A stretch of 20,037 nucleotides of DNA from a virus: IMG/VR virus record IMGVR_UViG_3300025889_016057, positions 1 to 20,037 of that record; one strand, written 5' to 3'. Below are positions 15,966 through 20,037 of this stretch, one piece after another (position 1 is the first letter of the stretch; each line of letters opens with the position of its first letter). The notes below the pieces were generated by a model. It saw nothing but the letters and a program-made list of their open reading frames with translations, made no database searches and had not been told where the DNA came from. The position numbers were made by a program, and so were the translations under genes.

Positions 15966-16244
15966 ATGGGAAGTGTAATAACATATGATGAAGAGTGCCC
16001 TAAATGCAAACAAGAAAAGGGATTTAGTGATTTTTATTATAAGAATGGCGAAGAATATTTTTCATGCCAAAATAAAGAATGTGGGTTTGGTTACAAATAT
16101 GAATGGAAAAGAGATAAAGACCATAAACTAGTAACCAGAGATGGAAGCAATGATTGTAAATTTGATAATCTAATCATGGTTGAAACTGTTTATGAAAATG
16201 GTAAAGAAACTATTACTGAATTAAACCAAAACGAAGATGCGTAA
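15966..16244 (+). CDS. Small zinc-ribbon protein
   Basis: 92 residues. CPKCKQEKGFSDFYYKNGEE followed by YFSCQNKECGF gives a CxxC...CxxxxC zinc ribbon in the first 40 residues, as in many phage nucleic-acid or transcription accessory proteins. The rest is charged and beta-like. The C-terminus ..LNQNEDA overlaps the start of the next gene by 8 nt. Its last codons lie in a repeat that recurs just before thyA. Binding partner unknown. Confidence 0.65.
   Translation: MGSVITYDEECPKCKQEKGFSDFYYKNGEEYFSCQNKECGFGYKYEWKRDKDHKLVTRDGSNDCKFDNLIMVETVYENGKETITELNQNEDA
16219..16239 (+). repeat. Direct repeat, left copy, flanking ABC membrane gene
   Basis: AATTAAACCAAAACGAAGAT plus the G of the ATG; it matches 17056-17076 at 20 of 21 positions, and weaker similarity runs on for about 15 nt (GTAA...CATAGA). 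Both copies end in the ATG of the following gene, and both can be read as the protein end LNQNED. Confidence 0.85.
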
Positions 16245-17061
16245 GGTCATAGATATATTTACAGAGTATAAGTGGAAATTACTATTAATTTATTTATTTA
16301 TGTTGATAACCGAGTTGTCAATCATATCTCAACCATTTCTACTTGGTAAAAGTATTGACGGATTAATTAGTGGTGGTTGGATTTGGGTTGGTTTATTATT
16401 CTGTTCTTATTCAATCTCAAATCTTTTCCATTATAAAAGAATGGTGTATGATACTAAAGTTTATACTCAAATATATAACGATATTGTTTTAAGATTTTTG
16501 AAAAAATCAAACGATGATGATTCTAAAAAAATAGCAAGAACTGATATGGCACATGATATTGTTGGTGTGTTGGAGGGTTACGTTCATTATTATATTGCAA
16601 CAATAATTACAATTTTTGGCTCAATAGGTTTTATATACTATTCAAATTTTAAAGTAGGGTTATTAGTTACTTTAGCATTAATTGTTATAACATTGGCGGT
16701 TTTGTTTTTCTATAAAAAAATAAGACAAGCCATCAACGTGAAAAACAATCATTATGAGAATAAGGTAACAGCAATGCAAAGAGGTTATGATAGTTCGGTT
16801 TCTTTTTTTAATCGTAGAAGGAGACTAGAGATATTTGAGTCAACACTACAAGGTAAAAACTGGCTTTTAGTTGGGATGATAAAATTAGTATTTTTGGTCA
16901 GCTCTATAGTACTCCTTATAACAACTTCAGATAATATCACAGCCGGTAGTGTGATTACAATATATTCTTATGTTAACAATTTTTTAATATCATTAATGTC
17001 AATTCCAGTTGCATTTGAGATGTATTCAAGATTGAGTAATATTATAAAAAGAATTAATTAA
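16237..17061 (+). CDS. ABC-exporter six-helix membrane domain, no ATPase
   Basis: 274 residues, with about six hydrophobic helices: LLLIYLFMLITELSIISQP, WIWVGLLFCSYSISNLF, YIATIITIFGSIGFIYYSNF, VGLLVTLALIVITLAVLFFY, LVFLVSSIVLLITTS and a last one near NFLISLMSIPVAF. Loops carry the coupling-helix style charged stretches and FLLGKSIDGLISGG, as in ABC exporters. The ORF ends where the nucleotide-binding domain would begin; no Walker A, signature or Walker B is present. Short TMD-only proteins of this type occur in bacteria without known function. In a phage it may alter the host envelope or exclude other phages, or recruit a host ATPase. Composition is more T-rich than neighbours and the gene is bracketed by a direct repeat, suggesting insertion. 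Confidence 0.8.
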   Translation: MRKVIDIFTEYKWKLLLIYLFMLITELSIISQPFLLGKSIDGLISGGWIWVGLLFCSYSISNLFHYKRMVYDTKVYTQIYNDIVLRFLKKSNDDDSKKIARTDMAHDIVGVLEGYVHYYIATIITIFGSIGFIYYSNFKVGLLVTLALIVITLAVLFFYKKIRQAINVKNNHYENKVTAMQRGYDSSVSFFNRRRRLEIFESTLQGKNWLLVGMIKLVFLVSSIVLLITTSDNITAGSVITIYSYVNNFLISLMSIPVAFEMYSRLSNIIKRIN

Positions 17062-17076
17062 ACCAGAACGAAGATG
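17056..17076 (+). repeat. Direct repeat, right copy, overlapping thyA start
   Basis: One mismatch in 21 nt against 16219-16239. It contains the stop codon of the ABC membrane gene (17059-17061) and the ATG of thyA (17074-17076). Read in the zinc-ribbon frame it encodes LNQNEDE and a stop, almost the same C-terminus as that gene (LNQNEDA). Confidence 0.85.
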
Positions 17077-17952
17077 AGTAAAAACATAGAAAAACAATAC
17101 CTAAAACTACTCAAAGACATTCTAGACAATGGAGTAGAAAAAGATACTCGAAATGGTAAAACCCTTTCAGTATTTGGTAGACAGATTCGTCATGATATGT
17201 CAAAAGGATTTCCTTTACTCACAACAAAGAAAATGTATTGGAAAGGAATTGTAACAGAATTGTTATGGTTCCTACGTGGTGATACTAACATTAAGTTCCT
17301 TGTTGATAATGATTGTCATATTTGGGATGGAGACTATAGTAAAAGTGGTCGAACCGATGGCGAACTCGGACCTATCTACGGTAAGCAATGGAGAGATTGG
17401 GGAAGTAAAAAAATGTATGGTCAAGGTGAATCCACAATGTATGGTGGAATAGACCAAATTTCAAACCTAATCAATGACCTCAAAACAAACCCAGATTCAA
17501 GAAGATTAATGGTTAGTGCTTGGAATGTTGGAGAATTGGATTCAATGGTTCTTCCACCTTGTCATTATGGATTTCAGTGCTACGTAAGAGATGGTAAGTA
17601 TCTTTCATTAATGTGGAATCAACGTTCAGTAGATACATTCTTAGGTTTACCATTCAACATAGCATCTTACGCTTTACTGCTTGAAATAATCGCAAAAGAA
17701 GTTAATATGGTTCCTGATGAGTTAATTGGAAATTTAGGAGATGTTCACCTTTATACCAATCACATTGAGCAGGCAAAGGAACAGATAACAAGAGAGCCGA
17801 TGGGGTTACCTAAGTTAATTATCAACAATGAATTTTGGAACCCAGATGATAGTATGTTAAGTATAGAGCAAGTAAAACATATGAAAGTAGATGATTTTAT
17901 TTTAGATGGATATCAATCACACTCACCAATTAAAGCACCTTTATCAAATTAA
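17074..17952 (+). CDS. thyA: Thymidylate synthase
   Basis: 292 residues, classical ThyA. It makes dTMP from dUMP with methylene-tetrahydrofolate, feeding phage DNA synthesis. Seen: FGRQIRHDM and FPLLTTKKMYWKGI near the N-terminus, WDGDYSKSGRTDGELGPIYG in the dUMP/folate site, DSRRLMVSAWN at 141-151 with the phosphate-binding Arg pair, catalytic Cys163 in LPPCHYGFQCY, and QRSVDTFLGLPFNIASYALL at 183-202. LGDVHLYTNHIEQA completes the signature. QRSVD has Val where Cys or Ala/Ser is common. The start ATG lies in the right copy of the direct repeat; an 11-nt gap separates it from the ABC gene stop. Close to host-type enzymes in style. Confidence 0.96.
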   Translation: MSKNIEKQYLKLLKDILDNGVEKDTRNGKTLSVFGRQIRHDMSKGFPLLTTKKMYWKGIVTELLWFLRGDTNIKFLVDNDCHIWDGDYSKSGRTDGELGPIYGKQWRDWGSKKMYGQGESTMYGGIDQISNLINDLKTNPDSRRLMVSAWNVGELDSMVLPPCHYGFQCYVRDGKYLSLMWNQRSVDTFLGLPFNIASYALLLEIIAKEVNMVPDELIGNLGDVHLYTNHIEQAKEQITREPMGLPKLIINNEFWNPDDSMLSIEQVKHMKVDDFILDGYQSHSPIKAPLSN

Positions 17953-17964
17953 AAAATATAAGTT

Positions 17965-18297
17965 ATGAAACAACTATTAATAACATTAATACTGAGTATT
18001 AGCATCGGGTCATACAGTCAACAATCATATGATTTGCAAATGCCAAAATTCACCACCAATAAAAAATACAAGCCCAGATATGGAATAACAGTATCTCCTG
18101 CATTGGGACTAGGAATGATGCTAGGAGGCACAGTTTTCGTTGTGGCAGGTGCAGTTACTGGACCAGTAACGCAAGAAACAGAAACCGGACAAATTGTACC
18201 TAAACCATTCTATCAGCAAGGAGCAAAGGCACTTGCTATTGTGTCAGGCGGAGTATTGATTTGCACGGGAATCATAATAACATTCGGCGCTAATTAA
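17965..18297 (+). CDS. Signal-peptide membrane protein, unknown
   Basis: 110 residues. MKQLLITLILSISIGSYSQQ is a Sec signal peptide with a likely cut after Ser-Tyr-Ser. Two further hydrophobic segments follow, LGLGMMLGGTVFVVAGAVTG and ALAIVSGGVLICTGIIITF, both glycine-rich. It would sit in the inner membrane. No family recognised. It opens the envelope-protein cluster at the right end; start context ATAAGTTATG. Candidate holin-like or superinfection-exclusion protein, but neither can be shown. Confidence 0.6.
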   Translation: MKQLLITLILSISIGSYSQQSYDLQMPKFTTNKKYKPRYGITVSPALGLGMMLGGTVFVVAGAVTGPVTQETETGQIVPKPFYQQGAKALAIVSGGVLICTGIIITFGAN

Positions 18298-18307
18298 TAT
18301 TTATAAT

Positions 18308-18321
18308 AAACAAAGGGTTAC
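18308..18321 (+). repeat. Inverted repeat, left arm, flanking membrane coiled-coil gene
   Basis: AAACAAAGGGTTAC, perfectly complementary over 14 nt to GTAACCCTTTGTTT at 18745-18758. The two arms bracket the 130-aa gene: one in its leader, one 11 nt after its stop. Confidence 0.8.
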
Positions 18322-18340
18322 AAAACAGAAAGAACAATTT

Positions 18341-18733
18341 ATGGAAACACTTTATTTTACTTTAGGTATCGCTTCGGTAGTAGTTGCAGTAGTAGCTGTG
18401 GTTGCTGTTTGGGCGGGGTTCAAGGTAGGCAAGGTATCTGCAGAACAAAAAGAGTTAGAAAGATCTGTGTTTGATGGTCTGTGTGCATCACGTAGAGATA
18501 TAACAATGGTTGAACGAACAATTCAAAATGGAATTGACAACGACCATCGAGACATGGATAATCGTTTAGAATCATTTGAAAGAAACATGCAAGAAATGTT
18601 TCAACATGTAGATCGACAGATACGAGGAGTCGATGAGCATGTAGAACGAGTAACCGATGAATTATACAGACATATCGATTCTCGTGTAGACAAACTTGCA
18701 GCAAAGCAAGAAAAACAATTAATTAACGGATAA
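18341..18733 (+). CDS. Membrane-anchored coiled-coil protein
   Basis: 130 residues. A single N-terminal hydrophobic helix, FTLGIASVVVAVVAVVAVWA, is followed by a long charged coiled coil (heptads such as NRLESFERNMQEMFQHVDRQ and RVTDELYRHIDSRVDKLAAK). Predicted topology is one transmembrane helix with a helical rod, side unknown. Small proteins of this build occur in phages near lysis or membrane modules. The helix is Val/Ala rich and uninterrupted, so it is an anchor rather than a cleaved signal. Flanked by a 14-bp inverted repeat. Confidence 0.65.
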   Translation: METLYFTLGIASVVVAVVAVVAVWAGFKVGKVSAEQKELERSVFDGLCASRRDITMVERTIQNGIDNDHRDMDNRLESFERNMQEMFQHVDRQIRGVDEHVERVTDELYRHIDSRVDKLAAKQEKQLING

Positions 18734-18744
18734 TATTTAATCAA

Positions 18745-18758
18745 GTAACCCTTTGTTT
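18745..18758 (+). repeat. Inverted repeat, right arm
   Basis: GTAACCCTTTGTTT, the reverse complement of 18308-18321; it sits between the stop at 18733 and the next ATG at 18762 and is followed by a T run. Base-pairing of the two arms would close the whole gene transcript into a loop. Confidence 0.8.
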
Positions 18759-18761
18759 TTT

Positions 18762-18968
18762 ATGTCAGCGATTAGACCAAACCGAAATTTTGATAATGAA
18801 ACCACAGTTCATACTCCGTACTCAGAATTAATGAAACAACATGTTAATACTCAGCATGGACATCTAGTAAATAAGCAGCCTATCCGCACTAATAACGCAC
18901 TTAAACGTAATTTGGATATCAGAGATTCACAATCTGTAAGATCAGTGTATAATAAATTTTTTAAATAA
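18762..18968 (+). CDS. Unknown 68-aa polar protein
   Basis: MSAIRPNRNFDNETTVHTPY onward; ATG at 18762 is chosen over a TTG at 18753 that lies in the inverted-repeat arm. The protein is polar, rich in Asn and His (ELMKQHVNTQHGHLVNKQ), without signal peptide or membrane segment. No family recognised; it is unusual in being the one soluble-looking product inside the envelope cluster. Confidence 0.55.
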   Translation: MSAIRPNRNFDNETTVHTPYSELMKQHVNTQHGHLVNKQPIRTNNALKRNLDIRDSQSVRSVYNKFFK

Positions 18969-19001
18969 CTTAATAATTGATTAAAATTAAATTAATGTAA
19001 A

Positions 19002-19286
19002 ATGAAAACAATAAACTTATTTATACATGTAGCAGTTTTATTTTTAACTATTTCATGTGCAACAAAAAAGCCAAATTGCGAAGCCTATTCAACCGATAAC
19101 TATGTGGTTACAGAAATTAACATTCATATACCCGAACATCATCATCATTTTGAGAAAGTAACGCGTTGCTATTGGCATCCTGCAGCTAGCTATGTGTATT
19201 TGGATACTATGTGGCAACCTGAGTTGGGATACAATGAAATAGAAAGAATAAAAATGGTTCGATCCGGACAAGCGCTTGTAGACTAA
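19002..19286 (+). CDS. Small lipoprotein, unknown
   Basis: 94 residues. MKTINLFIHVAVLFLTISCA is a signal peptide with lipobox LTISC, so the mature protein would start at Cys19 and be lipid-anchored. After it comes a histidine cluster (PEHHHHFEK) that could bind metal, then CYWHPAASYVYLDTMWQPEL. No family recognised. Part of the envelope cluster. A following gap holds a palindrome and a terminator. Confidence 0.65.
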   Translation: MKTINLFIHVAVLFLTISCATKKPNCEAYSTDNYVVTEINIHIPEHHHHFEKVTRCYWHPAASYVYLDTMWQPELGYNEIERIKMVRSGQALVD

Positions 19287-19309
19287 TCGAATTTAAAAAA
19301 TATCACCTT

Positions 19310-19330
19310 CTCAGCAATAGTATTGCCGAG
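19310..19330 (+). promoter_or_regulatory. 21-bp interrupted palindrome, possible operator
   Basis: CTCaGCAATA - g - TATTGCcGAG: arms of 10 nt that pair at 9 positions around a single central base. It lies 24 nt after the lipoprotein stop and directly before the terminator hairpin. A one-base centre fits a protein-binding dyad better than a tight RNA hairpin, although it could form a stem with a five-base loop. Confidence 0.45.
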
Positions 19331-19370
19331 CCAACTCCTAGCATTAATTTGTTAGGAGTTTCTTGGTTTT
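19331..19370 (+). terminator. Rho-independent terminator after lipoprotein gene
   Basis: AACTCCTA (19333-19340) pairs with TAGGAGTT (19353-19360); CCAA/TTGG outside it can extend the stem with a two-base bulge. The loop is 12 nt, and TTTT follows at 19367-19370. The 122-nt gap 19287-19408 that holds it also contains the palindrome before it and a TTCATATAATATATA stretch (19382-19396) that may be the promoter of the next gene. Confidence 0.7.
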
Positions 19371-19408
19371 ATAACATTTTTTTCATATAATATATAAAAA
19401 ATAAAGTT

Positions 19409-19828
19409 ATGAAGAAGTTAGTTATATTATTAGCATTGTTATTACCTGGCGAATCATTTTCGCAAGAACAAGAATTCAATTGGAACGACCCAGTTTATTA
19501 TGAACAGGTAGGACCATATTGTGACACAAACAAGTGCGGCAGATGGTTAACTTATTATCCTAACGGAGAAGTTGCAATGGTTGAAACTTTCAATGAACAA
19601 GGAGAGCTAACAGGTGAACGAGTTACATTCAGAATAGATGGTACTATTAAACATTACACTGAATGGAGATATGGTTATAAAATCGGTAAAGAAATATACT
19701 TTGATGAAAAAGGATACCCAACACAATTCATTGACCATATGAAGCCTACAACATCAATCTGTGATGGAGAAGAATTAGATGAAATTTTATGGGAAATTGA
19801 ACAAGATAACAAAAGACAAAATAAATAA
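19409..19828 (+). CDS. Secreted MORN-like repeat protein
   Basis: 139 residues. Signal peptide MKKLVILLALLLPGESFS with a likely cut before QEQEF. Mature part contains MORN-2/YwqK-like units: GRWLTYYPNGEVAMVETFNE, GERVTFRIDGTIKHYTEW and GKEIYFDEKGYPTQF, each with the G.w..Y..nG pattern. Such exported repeat proteins are abundant in Bacteroidota, where their roles are mostly unclear. Cys in GPYCDTNKCG could form a disulfide after export. Probably a host-derived envelope protein. Start context AAAGTTATG. Confidence 0.7.
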   Translation: MKKLVILLALLLPGESFSQEQEFNWNDPVYYEQVGPYCDTNKCGRWLTYYPNGEVAMVETFNEQGELTGERVTFRIDGTIKHYTEWRYGYKIGKEIYFDEKGYPTQFIDHMKPTTSICDGEELDEILWEIEQDNKRQNK

Positions 19829-19829
19829 T

Positions 19830-19988
19830 ATGACACCAGACGAATATTTAGGACTGATCATAATCATCTCCATGTTAGGGATGCTAATCGCAGGAGTAAT
19901 ATGGTGGGTAGGAAAAGATATCCTCCACGAATTAAGGCACCAGAATCACTTATTAAGAGAGAAAAATGAGAAAGATAAAACATTATAG
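19830..19988 (+). CDS. Small single-span membrane protein
   Basis: 52 residues from ATG 19830 (MTPDEYLGLIIIISMLGMLI), 1 nt after the preceding stop; an upstream in-frame ATG at 19779 would overlap the MORN gene by 50 nt. One hydrophobic helix, YLGLIIIISMLGMLIAGVIW, then a basic, helical tail (ILHELRHQNHLLREKNEKDK). Size and layout resemble a small spanin or holin subunit; the next ORF, overlapping out of frame by 23 nt, starts like a lipoprotein, as in i-spanin/o-spanin pairs. Not proven. Confidence 0.55.
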   Translation: MTPDEYLGLIIIISMLGMLIAGVIWWVGKDILHELRHQNHLLREKNEKDKTL

Positions 19989-20037
19989 TCACGAAAAGAA
20001 GACAGCATTAGCAGCAGTTCTAGTTGCGGGTTGTATA
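19966..20037 (+). CDS. Putative lipoprotein, 5' part
   Basis: ATG at 19966 opens a frame that runs off the window: MRKIKHYSHEKKTALAAVLV followed by AGCI. The stretch ALAAVLVAGC is a lipobox (LVAGC) after a basic n-region, which predicts lipid attachment at Cys23. It overlaps the end of the small membrane protein by 23 nt in another frame, so the pair is compatible with an overlapping spanin arrangement. Confidence 0.5.
   Translation, partial: MRKIKHYSHEKKTALAAVLVAGCI

Noticed and set aside
18753-18761. TTG start giving a three-residue longer version of the 68-aa protein.
   Set aside because: The ATG at 18762 is available and the TTG falls within the inverted-repeat arm.

Overview
The window reads as part of a large tailed-phage genome, most plausibly a T4-like myovirus infecting a Bacteroidota (flavobacterial) host. 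All 31 genes called lie on the + strand, packed head to tail with overlaps or short gaps; the longest gene-free gap is only about 120 nt. The T4-like assignment rests on tail-fibre style proteins, a GH24 lysozyme, a CobS/CobT-like ATPase and VWA pair, an HNH nuclease, and several proteins whose first 9-10 residues resemble a T4 capsid-targeting and prohead-protease signal. The Bacteroidota host is inferred from the sequence style of the ClpS and GroEL homologues, a DUF2452-like protein, a T9SS-sorting-domain-like tail on the lysozyme, and A-rich start sites that mostly lack Shine-Dalgarno sequences. No tRNA, rRNA, CRISPR array or transposase was seen.

Layout. (1) 1-2461: end of a fibre/adhesin protein with VGI..LDVNG repeats, a LamG-like distal structural protein and a small partner. 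(2) 2464-5322: SET-domain protein, several unknowns including a Cys-rich HiPIP-like protein, a GH24 lysozyme, a UVR-like protein and a ClpS adaptor. (3) 5322-9757: small unknowns, an HNH endonuclease, a 27-bp tandem triplication ahead of a 554-aa protein with a glycine/alanine-rich hydrophobic core, an HExxH metallopeptidase, a conserved marine-phage basic protein and a 41-aa basic protein. (4) 9802-15201: MoxR/CobS-like AAA+ ATPase, a CobT-like VWA protein carrying an HEGSH motif, an unknown coupled gene, and a full-length GroEL. (5) 15205-17952: small unknowns, DUF2452-like protein, zinc ribbon, an ABC-exporter membrane domain without its ATPase, and thymidylate synthase. (6) 17965-20037: a cluster of small envelope-directed proteins (signal peptides, lipoboxes, membrane anchors, a MORN-like repeat protein).

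How the genes may work together. Five proteins spread over 2804-8945 share an N-terminus of the form M..L...LLE, ending at an (L/I)xE site; by analogy with T4 internal proteins they may be packed into the prohead and trimmed, which would make the lysozyme and the metallopeptidase virion cargo rather than ordinary cytoplasmic enzymes. ClpS, GroEL and the MoxR/VWA pair suggest substantial investment in controlling protein folding and turnover. The right-end envelope cluster could serve lysis, superinfection exclusion or surface modification. The clearest structural oddities are the tandem triplication of the start region at 6471-6550 and a near-identical 21-nt direct repeat bracketing the ABC membrane gene, which looks like the scar of a gene insertion between the zinc-ribbon gene and thyA.
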